Source: JACPVU01 sp964373255 (GTDB taxonomy: Archaea; Aenigmatarchaeota; Aenigmatarchaeia; GW2011-AR5). Taken from it: a stretch of DNA of 64,000 nt. Of the stretch, positions 26,168 to 34,383 are shown piece after piece. Numbering within the stretch: the first letter of the stretch is position 1; each line of letters starts with the position of its first letter. Position numbers and translations under genes: made by a program. The notes under the pieces were generated by a model that searched no databases, was not told the origin of the DNA, and saw only the letters and a list, made by a program, of their open reading frames with translations. The DNA lies in contig CAYJTG010000008.1 in NCBI GenBank assembly GCA_964373255.1, positions 1 to 64,000 on the forward strand, in the 5' to 3' direction.

Positions 26168-27670
26168 ATGGCCAAGATACTAAAAAGCTACTACATAAAT
26201 ATTGAGAAGATTCACGTACACGTTACTGTTGCTGATACGGGCGACTACACGTTACAGTACAAGCTGACTATTCCTAAGATAAGTAGCGCCACCCTTGCGT
26301 TGCTGGACCAGATAAAAGAGGACCTTCTGAAAGAGGCAAAAATAAGCGCAGAAGAGATGTTCGACCCGAACAAGATCAAGAACCTCATAAAAGAGTTTGA
26401 GGCAAAAACGCAGACGATAATAGATTCAAAGCTGCCCACCGTGAGCGAGAACGTGAAGCAGTTTCTTACGCATTCCCTTGTCAATGAGATGCTCGGCCTC
26501 GGCATAATCGAGCTGCTCATAGCCGACGAAAGCCTGGAAGAGATTGTGATCAATACGTCAAAGGAGCCCATATGGGTATTTCATAAGGAATTTGGATGGC
26601 TCAAGACAAATATATTTGTGCCTTCAGAGAGGCAGATACAGAACTATGCAAGCATCATAGCGCGCCGTGTCGGCAGGCAGATAACAACGCTCAATCCGCT
26701 TTTGGACGCGCACATGATAACAGGCGACCGAGCGAACTCGACGCTTTTTCCCATTTCTACAAAGGGCAATACGTTGTCGATAAGAAAATTTGCCCGCAAG
26801 CCGTGGACGATGACTGATTTTGTCGCGAACAAAACGGCGAACTCGAAGGTTGCGGCATTCCTGTGGCTTGCTATTCAGTACGAGCTCAACATGATAGTCG
26901 CAGGGGGCACATCGTCGGGCAAGACAGCGCTGCTGAATACGCTCATGCCTTTCATACAGCCGAACCACAGGGTCATAAGCATAGAAGACACGCGAGAAAT
27001 ACAACTGCCTGATTTCATGCACTGGATACCGCTCACGACCAGACTGCCGAATCCTGAGGGAAAGGGCGAAATATCCATGCTCGACCTCATGATAAACTCG
27101 CTTCGCATGCGCCCGGACAGAATAGTCGTAGGCGAGATAAGAAGGGCCGAGCAGGCAGAAGTGCTGTTCGAGGCCATGCACACGGGCCACTCAGTCTACG
27201 CGACACTGCACGCAGATACGGCAGAGCAGGTCCTGAGAAGAATGACAAACCCCCCGATAAGCATACCGGACGTCCTTCTCGAGGCGTTGCACCTGATCGC
27301 TGTAAAGTACCGTGACAGGAGAAAAGGCATAAGGCGCGTCTACCAGGTCGCAGAATTAGTGATTAACGACAGAACAGGACAAACAAAAACCAATGTTTTG
27401 TTTAGGGCAACCCCTTCCGGCGACATCGTATCGTCAGGCGAGTCAAAGCGCGTGTTTGATGCGCTGCACATGCACACGGGCATGTCACGAAGGGAGATGA
27501 ACCAAGACCTTAACGAGAAAATAAAGATCATGAACTGGATGGTCAAGTACAGTGTCAACACTGTCAACAACGTCGGCAAGGTTGTGTCACAATACTACAC
27601 CGACAAAGAGAGCGTGCTGAAGATGATTTCCAAGAACAAAAAGCCCGAGGCTATCATAAAGCCGCTCTGA
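26168..27670 (+). CDS. tadA: Type II/IV secretion system ATPase, TadA/CpaF/FlaI-like
   Basis: 500 aa from ATG 26168; GTG 26159 is an alternative. It has an N-terminal domain (about 1-130), then the secretion ATPase core with Walker A GGTSSGKT, Asp box SIEDTREIQL, Walker B RIVVGEIRR and His box HTGHSVYATLHAD. The hexameric motor powers assembly of type IV pili or Tad-type fibres. It is followed by two TadC-type membrane proteins, giving the normal ATPase-platform order. Confidence 0.95.
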   Translation: MAKILKSYYINIEKIHVHVTVADTGDYTLQYKLTIPKISSATLALLDQIKEDLLKEAKISAEEMFDPNKIKNLIKEFEAKTQTIIDSKLPTVSENVKQFLTHSLVNEMLGLGIIELLIADESLEEIVINTSKEPIWVFHKEFGWLKTNIFVPSERQIQNYASIIARRVGRQITTLNPLLDAHMITGDRANSTLFPISTKGNTLSIRKFARKPWTMTDFVANKTANSKVAAFLWLAIQYELNMIVAGGTSSGKTALLNTLMPFIQPNHRVISIEDTREIQLPDFMHWIPLTTRLPNPEGKGEISMLDLMINSLRMRPDRIVVGEIRRAEQAEVLFEAMHTGHSVYATLHADTAEQVLRRMTNPPISIPDVLLEALHLIAVKYRDRRKGIRRVYQVAELVINDRTGQTKTNVLFRATPSGDIVSSGESKRVFDALHMHTGMSRREMNQDLNEKIKIMNWMVKYSVNTVNNVGKVVSQYYTDKESVLKMISKNKKPEAIIKPL

Positions 27671-27687
27671 CAGGTTTGAATATTGTT

Positions 27688-27779
27688 AGTATCTCCGAAA
27701 GTGAGGTATACGCCTCTTGGCGTATACCTCGGTAGAGGATTACTGCCAACAGGCAGTAATCCAACTTTCGGAGATACTG
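27688..27779 (+). mobile_element. Palindromic element A4
   Basis: Full element with a perfect 6-bp duplication ATTGTT (27682-27687 and 27780-27785). It separates the ATPase gene from tadC in what would be one operon, so it lies within the transcript and could act as an RNA structure. Confidence 0.93.
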
Positions 27780-27855
27780 ATTGTTTATTTGAATCACATT
27801 AAGCCAACATTTGTTTTGCTAAACATCAGCCTATTGTTAAGCATTGTTGATTAAT

Positions 27856-28737
27856 ATGTATATTCCATTCTGCCCCGTGCCTGCGGTAAAGGCAAAAAGA
27901 ATGCTGGGCACCAAGTTTTATGGCATAGCAGAGCCGCTGCTCAAGATTTTTCCAAACCTTGATATCGAACTTAAGCAGGCCGATTTTGACATTACAGGCC
28001 GCGATTATCTCAGCATCGCATTCTTCTCGTCGTTCTTCATGCTCTTTGCTACCTATTTCACATTTATTATTGTTACGTTCCGGTCTATCGAGCTGGACAA
28101 ATCGCTCTCGATGAGCTTCTTCATAGGAATGTTTTTTTTCGCTGTCACGTTCTTCTACATCATAATTTACCCGAAGCTCATGATAAACAAGAGGATGATG
28201 GACATAGAGAGAAACCTCCTGTTCGCGCTGCGCCACATGTATGTGCAGATCAGTTCGGGCGTCCCTGTCTTTGACTCCCTTGTGTCTGTTTCTGAGGGCA
28301 ACTATGGCGCAATAAGCCGTGAGCTGAAGAGGTGTGTGAAGGACATAAACACAGGCGTACAGATCGAGAAGGCGCTGGAGGGCTTGGCCACAAGGAACCC
28401 GTCGCCGTACTTCCGCCGCACGCTGTGGCAGATATCCAACGGCATAAGGGCGGGCAGTGACATTGGAACGGTGATAAAGAGCACGGTGGAATACGTCGCT
28501 GCCGAACAGAAAATAGCGATAAGAAAATACGGCGCACAGCTCAACCCACTGACGCTGGCCTACATGATGATAGCTATCATAATACCGTCGCTGGGCATTA
28601 CATTCCTCATGATCCTTTCATCGTTTGCAAAGATTCCCGTGACCGAGAGCATCTTCTGGGTGATCCTCGGCTTCCTTGTGCTGTTCCAGTTCATGTTCCT
28701 CGGCGTGATGAAATCCAAGAGGCCGAACATCGGCTGA
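27856..28737 (+). CDS. tadC: TadC/GspF-domain pilus platform protein 1
   Basis: 293 aa from ATG 27856; TTG 27844 and ATG 27898 are alternatives and no site has a good ribosome-binding site. Three or more membrane helices, and a cytoplasmic type II secretion F domain with RHMYVQISSGVPVFDSLVSV and TRNPSPYFRRTLWQISNGIRAG. It forms the inner platform on which the ATPase acts. Confidence 0.9.
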   Translation: MYIPFCPVPAVKAKRMLGTKFYGIAEPLLKIFPNLDIELKQADFDITGRDYLSIAFFSSFFMLFATYFTFIIVTFRSIELDKSLSMSFFIGMFFFAVTFFYIIIYPKLMINKRMMDIERNLLFALRHMYVQISSGVPVFDSLVSVSEGNYGAISRELKRCVKDINTGVQIEKALEGLATRNPSPYFRRTLWQISNGIRAGSDIGTVIKSTVEYVAAEQKIAIRKYGAQLNPLTLAYMMIAIIIPSLGITFLMILSSFAKIPVTESIFWVILGFLVLFQFMFLGVMKSKRPNIG

Positions 28738-28751
28738 AGAGGTTTTCAAAG

Positions 28752-29723
28752 ATGTACCATAAATTTGCGAAGTTTCTGCCAGGCCGGATGAGAAGGGGTT
28801 GCAAGGATCTGCTTGTCTACTGCGGCATCGGCATTGACCCCGACAGGTTCCTGGGCTCGGTTATGCTGATCGGCCTTGGCGTAGCGCTTGCCGTAGCCCT
28901 GAACCTTGCCACGCTGTTCGCCTACGGCACAGACACAGTGCTGTTTGCGTTTATTGTATCATTTCTAGCCTTCGAGATTGGCGTTTACATGTGGCTCGTC
29001 TTCAGGGCCGACGGAAAAGGGAGGTTTGTGGAAAATATACTGCCGGACGTCATGCTTCTTATGTCGATGAATATACGCTCCGGCATGACAACGGACAGCG
29101 CGCTTCTAATGTCTGCCAAGCCTGAATTCGGGCCCTTTGAAAAGGAGCTCAACAAGGCCGGGAAGGAGGTCTTCGCAGGCAAGGAGATAAAGTACGCCCT
29201 GCTCGAGATGACCCAGCGGATAAAATCAAAGGTCTTTGAACGAACGGTCCGCCTGCTCATAGAGGGCATAGAGAGCGGCGGCGAGCTCTCAAACCTGCTG
29301 AAGCAGACGGCCGAGGAGCTCCAGGGGCTGAGGCTGATGAAGAACGAGGTGCACGCAAATGTCCTGATGTATGCGATATTCATATTCTTCGCGGCGGGCA
29401 TCGGCGCGCCGCTGCTTTTCGGCATATCCACGTATCTTGTGGGAACGATTAGCCAGCAGTTCACGGCGCTTCAGGTTGCAGACCTTGCGCAGCAGCCCGT
29501 ATCTCTGGGCATTACCGTCGCCACTGACTTTCTTGTGACGTTCGCGATAATATCCCTGATAATAACGTCGGTATTCGCAGGCCTCATTATAGGCATCATA
29601 AAGAACGGCGAAGAGAAAACAGGAATAAAGTTTATACCCATACTGATGATTATCTCGCTTGCTGTATTCTTCATAGTCCGCATATTTGTCAGCACCGCAT
29701 TCCCGATAACTCCGTTTTATTGA
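28752..29723 (+). CDS. tadC: TadC/GspF-domain pilus platform protein 2
   Basis: 323 aa. The F domain (NILPDVMLLMSMNIRSGMTT, RTVRLLIEGIESGGELSNLL) lies between N-terminal and C-terminal membrane helix groups. With the preceding gene it forms a TadB/TadC-like pair; two half-size platform proteins in tandem are typical of Tad and many archaeal pilus systems. 14 nt after the first gene, with a GAGG site. Confidence 0.92.
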   Translation: MYHKFAKFLPGRMRRGCKDLLVYCGIGIDPDRFLGSVMLIGLGVALAVALNLATLFAYGTDTVLFAFIVSFLAFEIGVYMWLVFRADGKGRFVENILPDVMLLMSMNIRSGMTTDSALLMSAKPEFGPFEKELNKAGKEVFAGKEIKYALLEMTQRIKSKVFERTVRLLIEGIESGGELSNLLKQTAEELQGLRLMKNEVHANVLMYAIFIFFAAGIGAPLLFGISTYLVGTISQQFTALQVADLAQQPVSLGITVATDFLVTFAIISLIITSVFAGLIIGIIKNGEEKTGIKFIPILMIISLAVFFIVRIFVSTAFPITPFY

Positions 29724-29759
29724 GCGGGTCGTTATCTGGAATGCGATAAAGCTCTACAA

Positions 29760-29806
29760 GAAAAGAAATCCACAAATGTCACAGGTTGCATAAAGGATTT
29801 CTTTTC
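29760..29806 (+). other. 12-bp hairpin downstream of the tad genes
   Basis: GAAAAGAAATCC (29760-29771) pairs with GGATTTCTTTTC (29795-29806). It follows the last tadC gene by about 35 nt and may protect or end the mRNA, though no strong U-run follows. The surrounding 29724-30057 contains this hairpin and the repeat below, and no gene. Confidence 0.45.
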
Positions 29807-29835
29807 GAATCTTTCAGAAGAATTCAAAAATAAAG

Positions 29836-29896
29836 AGGCTGGCGTGCATTAAGGCAAGACATCAGACGTTCTTTCGACTTACCTGTAAAACCAGAA
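29836..29896 (+). repeat. Intergenic repeat, copy 2
   Basis: Contains GGCTGGCGTGCATTAAGGCA and CGTTCTTTCGACTTACCTGT, matching both ends of the repeat at 13126-13220 but without its central 40 or so bp. Both lie downstream of pilus or surface genes on the plus strand. Confidence 0.5.
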
Positions 29897-30057
29897 AAAA
29901 ATCTTGACACGAAAAAGGCGTAAGGGTTCACGAAGCTGTCAGGAGTTGCTTTGTGACATGGAAGGTGTTGAGACTGAACGTCTTTGATACACTATTAAAT
30001 ATATTCACATCTATCTATTTTATTAATAAAAAATTTAGAATGAAAGAAAAACAAAAT

Positions 30058-30519
30058 TTACTGGATCTTGCCTGTGCATGCTCCGCGGTCTATCCTGCCA
30101 GGAATGCTTGGTGTGTCGTATGTTATCGCAACGCTGTACGAAAATGTGCTTCCTATGGATTTTCCGGATGTAAAGTCACGCGAGATTGTGAAGTTGTTGG
30201 TGCCTGATATTATTCCTGTTGGCGCGGTTATAACAACAGGGACAACTCCAAGATCTGTCCCGCCAGGCGTAGTTGATATTGCAAAGCCACCTAACGAAGT
30301 TATATCTTTATCACCATTTATCAGGCTCAGCAAAAAGTTTGTTGTTGTGACTTTCTGGTCCTGGAACGTGAAATACTGGAATCCTGTACAGCGCGATTGC
30401 GAATATGTTCCCGGGTTTAGGATACCCAACGCAAATAGCGCGGCTCCTACTACCACGATTACAAGCAGTGCCCAGCCATACGTCATTAAATATTCAAGGG
30501 CGCCTTGTCCTTTTTTCAC
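30058..30519 (-). CDS. Major type IV pilin-like protein (153 aa)
   Basis: GTG 30519 is preceded by TAGGTGATT, a clear ribosome-binding site, so it is chosen over an ATG nine codons upstream. The N-terminus VKKGQGALEYLMTYGWALLV is a textbook class III signal peptide with the GALEY motif widespread in archaeal adhesion pilins. The mature head is about 120 aa with two cysteines near its ends (SRCTGFQYF, RGACTGKIQ). It is the best candidate for the major subunit of the pilus built by the adjacent tad genes. Confidence 0.92.
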   Translation of the reverse strand: MKKGQGALEYLMTYGWALLVIVVVGAALFALGILNPGTYSQSRCTGFQYFTFQDQKVTTTNFLLSLINGDKDITSLGGFAISTTPGGTDLGVVPVVITAPTGIISGTNNFTISRDFTSGKSIGSTFSYSVAITYDTPSIPGRIDRGACTGKIQ

Positions 30520-30540
30520 GCAATCACCTAATTTATAGCT

Positions 30541-30622
30541 AAACAAGAAAAGAATCAGGTATTATATTTCTTGTTTGCTATACATGAAGCAAGTTATAAT
30601 ATCCAGATTATTTACTTGCTTC
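30541..30622. other. Two long-loop hairpins upstream of the pilin gene
   Basis: AAACAAGAAA/TTTCTTGTTT (30541-30576, 10 bp, 16-nt loop) and GAAGCAAGT/ACTTGCTTC (30586-30622, 9 bp) lie side by side upstream of the minus-strand pilin start. They could be regulator-binding sites or leader structures. The rest of 30520-30835 holds a third hairpin, GAAAACCT/AGGTTTTC at 30713-30733, and AT-rich promoter-like DNA. Confidence 0.45.
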
Positions 30623-30835
30623 ATAATATCATGTCCTCACCCACTATATATACTTGTCGAGACGACGGAGATGAATTATCTGACACGACCCACCCTTTGC
30701 CTTTCTGCCCGTGAAAACCTTTAAAAGGTTTTCGGTTTAATATCACCATAAAGTAGTTACATATTTATGATATTTGATCGTACAGAAAGGTATAAAAATG
30801 TCGTTTGTGTATAATGAAGAAAAAGAGGTTTTCAA

Positions 30836-31060
30836 ATGTTCGAATATTTTAGTAGAATGATAGAATGGGCAAAGAAAAATCCGAAGACAGCAGTAGGTCT
30901 AGGATTGACACTGGCTGCTGTTGGTGTCGGAGTAACGTACAAAATCAGAAACAGAAACACCGATGGTGGTAATTCTGGTGGTGCAGGAATTCCTCTAGAC
31001 GCTTATCATGTTCCTAGAGGCAAATACGATCCACTACATGAAGATAGTTTTGGCGTTTAG
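30836..31060 (+). CDS. Small single-pass membrane protein (74 aa)
   Basis: MFEYFSRMIEWAKKNPKTAV leads into a membrane helix (VGLGLTLAAVGVGVTY) and a Gly/Asn-rich soluble tail ending HEDSFGV. A GAGG site precedes the ATG. No family is recognised. Single gene upstream of the aEF-1A leader. Confidence 0.6.
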   Translation: MFEYFSRMIEWAKKNPKTAVGLGLTLAAVGVGVTYKIRNRNTDGGNSGGAGIPLDAYHVPRGKYDPLHEDSFGV

Positions 31061-31142
31061 CGAATTTCTAAAGCTTAAAAAGATTTGTTCATAGTTAAAA
31101 TGAAGTATATTGAAATAAAAAGATAGAATAATATTTGAAAAG

Positions 31143-31205
31143 AAGGTCTGGAAGAACCTTGTTTCTTAGGGGTTCTCCAAGACCTTTCTTTTTAAGAAAG
31201 GGATT
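31143..31205 (+). promoter_or_regulatory. Structured 5' leader of aEF-1A
   Basis: Outer stem AAGGTCT (31143-31149)/AGACCTT (31180-31186), inner stem AGAACC/GGTTCT with a TTGTTTCTTAG loop. The 3' strand can instead join CCTTTCTT (31183-31190)-TTT-AAGAAAGG (31194-31201), which hides the ribosome-binding site. The preceding ATAATATTTGAAAAG matches the uS12 leader (GTAATATTTGAAGAG). Same family as the leaders of uS12, adk and eS6. Confidence 0.7.
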
Positions 31206-31209
31206 GGAA

Positions 31210-32475
31210 ATGGCAGAGAAAAAACCGCACCTGAATCTTGTAACAATTGGTCACGTCGACCACGGGAAGTCGACATTAGTAGGCCGGCTGCTCTACGACA
31301 CCGGTGCTGTCCGCGATGAGCAGATGAGAAAGCTCAAAGAGCTTGCAAAAGAATTGAAGAAGGAGACGTTCGAGTTCGCGTTCATCATGGACAAGCTGAA
31401 GGAAGAGCGTGAAAGAGGCGTTACAATAGACATAATGCACCAGAGGTTTGATACTAATAAATATTACTTCACGCTAATAGACGCGCCGGGTCACAGGGAC
31501 TTTGTCAAGAACATGATCACAGGCACTTCACAGGCCGACGGCGCCATACTCGTCGTGTCGTGCAAGGACGGCATACAGGAACAAACAAAGGAGCACGCGT
31601 ACCTGGCCAAAGTGCTGGGCGTAGGCCAGCTTGTTGTGGCTATAAACAAGATGGACGCTGTAAGCTACGGCGAGGCAAAATTCAAGGAAGTCAAGGAAAC
31701 TGTGGAAAAGCTCCTGAAGGGCGTCGGCTACAAGACCGATGACATACCGTTCGTGCCGACGTCAGGATACCTAGGCGACAACGTAGCAAAGAAATCGGAG
31801 AACATGCCATGGTACAAAGGGCCTGTGCTGATTGATGCTCTTGATCTTTTCAAGGTTCCTGACCAGCCGATAGACAAGCCACTCCGTTTGCCAATCCAGG
31901 ACGTCTACTCGATAACCGGCGTGGGAACAGTGCCAGTTGGAAGGATAGAGACGGGCATCATGAAAATCAACGACAAGATTGTCTTTGTTCCATCGGGCGC
32001 GCAGGGCGAGGTAAAGTCAATAGAGATGCACCACGAGCAGATCCAGGAGGCAAGGCCTGGTGATAATGTTGGCTTCAATGTCCGTGGTGTAAACAAAACA
32101 GACATAAAGCGTGGCGACGTTTTGTGCCATCCAAATGATGCAGCAAAGCCTGTCAAAGAATTCACAGCACAGATAATTGTTTTGAATCATCCTTCTGTTA
32201 TAAGCAAGGGCTATACGCCTGTTTTCCACGTTCACACAGCACAGATAGCTTGCACGATAACCGGGATACCGAAGAAGCTCGACCCAAAGACCGGAGCAGT
32301 CGCGCAAGAGAACCCGGACTTCATAAAAACAGGCGACGCAGCAATCATAACGGTAAAGCCTTCAAAGCCTGTTGTCATCGAGAAGCAAAGCGAACTTCCG
32401 CAGCTCGCCAGATTTGCAATCAGGGACATGGGCCAGACTGTAGCTGCAGGCATTTGCATTGATGTTGTGCACTAA
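31210..32475 (+). CDS. tuf: Translation elongation factor 1-alpha (aEF-1A)
   Basis: 421 aa from ATG 31210; the open frame runs upstream through the leader but the conserved start is MAEKKPHLNLV. GTPase motifs are GHVDHGKS, DAPGHRDF and NKMDA, followed by two beta-barrel domains (QDVYSITGVGTVPVGRIETG; ARFAIRDMGQTVAAGICIDV). It delivers aminoacyl-tRNA to the ribosome. uS10, usually its operon partner in archaea, is nearby but on the other strand. Confidence 0.98.
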   Translation: MAEKKPHLNLVTIGHVDHGKSTLVGRLLYDTGAVRDEQMRKLKELAKELKKETFEFAFIMDKLKEERERGVTIDIMHQRFDTNKYYFTLIDAPGHRDFVKNMITGTSQADGAILVVSCKDGIQEQTKEHAYLAKVLGVGQLVVAINKMDAVSYGEAKFKEVKETVEKLLKGVGYKTDDIPFVPTSGYLGDNVAKKSENMPWYKGPVLIDALDLFKVPDQPIDKPLRLPIQDVYSITGVGTVPVGRIETGIMKINDKIVFVPSGAQGEVKSIEMHHEQIQEARPGDNVGFNVRGVNKTDIKRGDVLCHPNDAAKPVKEFTAQIIVLNHPSVISKGYTPVFHVHTAQIACTITGIPKKLDPKTGAVAQENPDFIKTGDAAIITVKPSKPVVIEKQSELPQLARFAIRDMGQTVAAGICIDVVH

Positions 32476-32477
32476 CA

Positions 32478-32839
32478 ATGAAAACCGCGAACCCTGAAGA
32501 TTTAACGATTTTGGAACTTAAAGAGAAAAAACTCCAAAAATTCGAAGTAATTTATGCTACGTTTGAAGGCGAAACAGAAGAACCCACAGAAACATTTTCT
32601 AAAATAGTATTAGTATCTCCGAAAGTGAGGTATACGCCTCTTGGCGTATACCTCGGTAGAGGATTACTGCCAACAGGCAGTAATCCAACTTTCGGAGATA
32701 CTGAGTATATTCTGTTGGAGAAGGCGGTATCAAGCACTATGTTGAACAGAACTGCTCCGATAACTGGCCTGAATACAGTTTTAACTGGCAGTCAGACGGA
32801 TCCTACGAGTCAGATGGAATAGACAAAACTAGACGTTGA
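32478..32839 (+). pseudogene. Small gene interrupted by element A5
   Basis: The ATG is 2 nt after the aEF-1A stop. The first 44 codons (MKTANPEDLTILELKEKKLQ ... ETFSKIV) are followed by element A5, which shifts the frame. Downstream, another frame reads YSVGEGGIKHYVEQNCSDNW ... GIDKTRR and stops at 32839. Removing the 92-bp element and one 6-bp target copy joins the parts into one 87-codon frame. As it stands the interrupted frame runs through the element and ends at 32822, so a chimeric 114-aa protein could still be made. I do not recognise the family. Confidence 0.85.
32612..32703 (+). mobile_element. Palindromic element A5 inserted in a gene
   Basis: Complete A element flanked by AGTATT (32606-32611) and AGTATA (32704-32709), a 6-bp duplication with one mismatch. 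It adds 98 bp in total, hence a frameshift. It happens to be open in the reading frame it entered. Confidence 0.94.
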
Positions 32840-32878
32840 TGCAATCGTTTTCTAAGAAACAGGTTTGCCTTTATCTGT

Positions 32879-33205
32879 TTAGTCTGTCAGTTCGATCTCG
32901 ATGTTGATTTCTCTGGGAATTCTTATTCTTGTGATCTGTCTCAGGACACGGTCGTTTGCGCCGACGTCTAAAATTCTTTTGTGTATGCGCATCTCCCACG
33001 TCTCCCAGTTGCCCCCGCCGCCACCACGATGCATGCCGTCACCGCACGGCGTCTTCATGACAGGCACGCGCAGCTTCTTTGTCGGCAAAGGGATCGGGCC
33101 GGACACTGACGTGCCGAGCTTTTCAGCTATGTCCTTTATCTCTACGCACAGCTCGTCGAGCTGCCTGGGATCCTTTCCCGTAAGTTTGATGCGCGCCGTG
33201 TTCAT
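32879..33205 (-). CDS. rps10: Small ribosomal subunit protein uS10
   Basis: 108 aa, normal length. Signatures: ARIKLTGKDPRQLDELC, GPIPLPTKKLRVPVMKTPCG, WEMRIHKRILDV and IPREINIEIEL. Part of the 30S head. It is transcribed toward aEF-1A instead of following it, and an AT-rich box 24-31 bp upstream would fit a leaderless mRNA. Confidence 0.97.
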   Translation of the reverse strand: MNTARIKLTGKDPRQLDELCVEIKDIAEKLGTSVSGPIPLPTKKLRVPVMKTPCGDGMHRGGGGGNWETWEMRIHKRILDVGANDRVLRQITRIRIPREINIEIELTD

Positions 33206-33247
33206 AGCTTATAACATCGCATAGTAAGTATTAAAATCTTACCAACC

Positions 33248-33388
33248 AACTTTCTTTAGAAAAGAAAGTTGATTAAGAAATGAATTTTTAGGTGTCTTGC
33301 AACTTTCTTTAGAAGAGAAAGTTGATTAAGAAATGAATTTTTAGGTGTCTTGCAACTTTCTTTAGAAGAGAAAGTTGATTAAGAAATG
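33248..33388 (+). repeat. 53-bp tandem repeats (2.7 copies) in the adenylate kinase leader
   Basis: Units start at 33248, 33301 and 33354; the third is cut at 35 bp. Each holds CAACTTTC...GAAAGTTG as a hairpin, then GATTAAGAAATG, then TTTTTAGGTGTCTTGC. The second and third copies are identical over their shared length; the first differs by one base in the loop. Related single units lie upstream of uS12 and aEF-2. A TATA-like TATTAAAATC (33229-33238) would put them in the transcript. Confidence 0.8.
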
Positions 33389-33472
33389 TCTTTTGTCCCT
33401 TTCTTTGGGGTTCATAAAGACCTTAGACAAACTGAAGCATCTTTGATGCTTCTATCTGTTTTAAGAAAGGGA
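33386..33472 (+). promoter_or_regulatory. Structured 5' leader of adenylate kinase
   Basis: GTCTTT/AAAGAC outer stem with GTCCC/GGGGT inside, then hairpin GAAGCATC-TTT-GATGCTTC (33434-33452). In the uS12 leader the third base pair of this hairpin is C-G and here A-T, a compensatory change. TCCCTTTCTT (33396-33405) is a perfect 10-nt complement of the ribosome-binding region AAGAAAGGGA (33463-33472). Same family as the uS12, aEF-1A and eS6 leaders. Confidence 0.68.
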
Positions 33473-33478
33473 TTTATT

Positions 33479-34150
33479 ATGAAGCTGATATTCTTCGGGC
33501 CGCCTGGCTGCGGAAAGGGAACGTACGCATCAAGGGTCGGCTTACAGCTGGGCATACCGCAAATCTCCACGGGCGACATGTTCCGCGCAGAAGTCGCCGA
33601 AGGCACAAGATTAGGCAAGCTTGCACACAGCTATATGAAAGACGGCAATCTTGTGCCAGACGATGTCACGATAGATATGCTGAAAGAGAGAATAAAACAA
33701 AAAGACTGCAAGAATGGATTTATCCTTGACGGCTTCCCGCGCACGATAGAGCAGATGAAGGCGCTCGAAAAAATAACAAAGATTGATCTCGTCATAAACT
33801 TCAATCTTGCAGAAGAGATAATAATGGAGAAGGCTCTGGCAAGGCGGACGTGCGTAAAGTGCGGCGCTATATACAATGTTGCTGACATCAAGCGCGGCAA
33901 GATTCATATGCCGCCGCTCATGCCGAAGAAAGAAGGCGTCTGCGACAAATGCGGCTCTGCTGTCGTGCAAAGGCAGGATGATAATTATGAAACGATAAAA
34001 AGCAGGCAGGACATTTACTGGAAACAATCAGAGCCTCTTCTTGACCACTACAAAAATAAAAAGATGGTCAAGGATATCGACGTCATTGGCCCGCCTGATG
34101 TCGTGGTACCGATAATATTAGATGTAATAAAAAAGAATGTGAAGAAATAA
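33479..34150 (+). CDS. adk: Adenylate kinase, long form with zinc lid
   Basis: 223 aa from ATG 33479. P-loop GPPGCGKGT, NMP-binding TGDMFRAEV, LDGFPRT, and a LID domain with CVKCG ... CDKCG, a four-Cys zinc site. It balances AMP, ADP and ATP. This long-lid type is the bacterial/eukaryotic form rather than the trimeric short archaeal AdkA; DPANN and some others have it. It shares a leader type with translation genes. Confidence 0.96.
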   Translation: MKLIFFGPPGCGKGTYASRVGLQLGIPQISTGDMFRAEVAEGTRLGKLAHSYMKDGNLVPDDVTIDMLKERIKQKDCKNGFILDGFPRTIEQMKALEKITKIDLVINFNLAEEIIMEKALARRTCVKCGAIYNVADIKRGKIHMPPLMPKKEGVCDKCGSAVVQRQDDNYETIKSRQDIYWKQSEPLLDHYKNKKMVKDIDVIGPPDVVVPIILDVIKKNVKK

Positions 34151-34249
34151 AAAAACTTCAGGAAATATGATTTTTTCTTGAGCGTGACATACTCGCATCA
34201 AAAATGTGCATAAATTCATTTTTAAATATACCAGCGATACAAGTAGTGA

Positions 34250-34383
34250 GATCATAACCTACATTTTACTGCACGGGGGTTTTCGTAAAGCTATGAATTT
34301 TGGAGAAAGGGAAGAAAGCAATCGTATGTCTAAAGCAAGACTTACGACTGTCCTTACGTCTTGCTTATCTAAAGGTGTTTCTA
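34250..34383 (+). promoter_or_regulatory. Leader of aIF5B with a 9-bp hairpin
   Basis: AAGCAAGAC (34334-34342)/GTCTTGCTT (34358-34366) forms a stem just before the binding site AAAGGTG and ATG 34384. The loop contains CCTTA, which could pair with TAAAGG of the site. A TATA-like TTTTTAAATATACC (34211-34224) gives the expected transcript start. The architecture recalls the other leaders but the sequence is not the same family. Confidence 0.45.

Noticed and set aside
32478..32822. Genuine 114-aa protein including the palindromic sequence
   Set aside because: The middle is encoded by the element and the natural downstream frame differs; the 87-codon restored frame explains both ends better.
33248..33388. 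CRISPR array
   Set aside because: Fewer than three units, no unique spacers of constant length, and no cas genes; the units are continuous tandem repeats.
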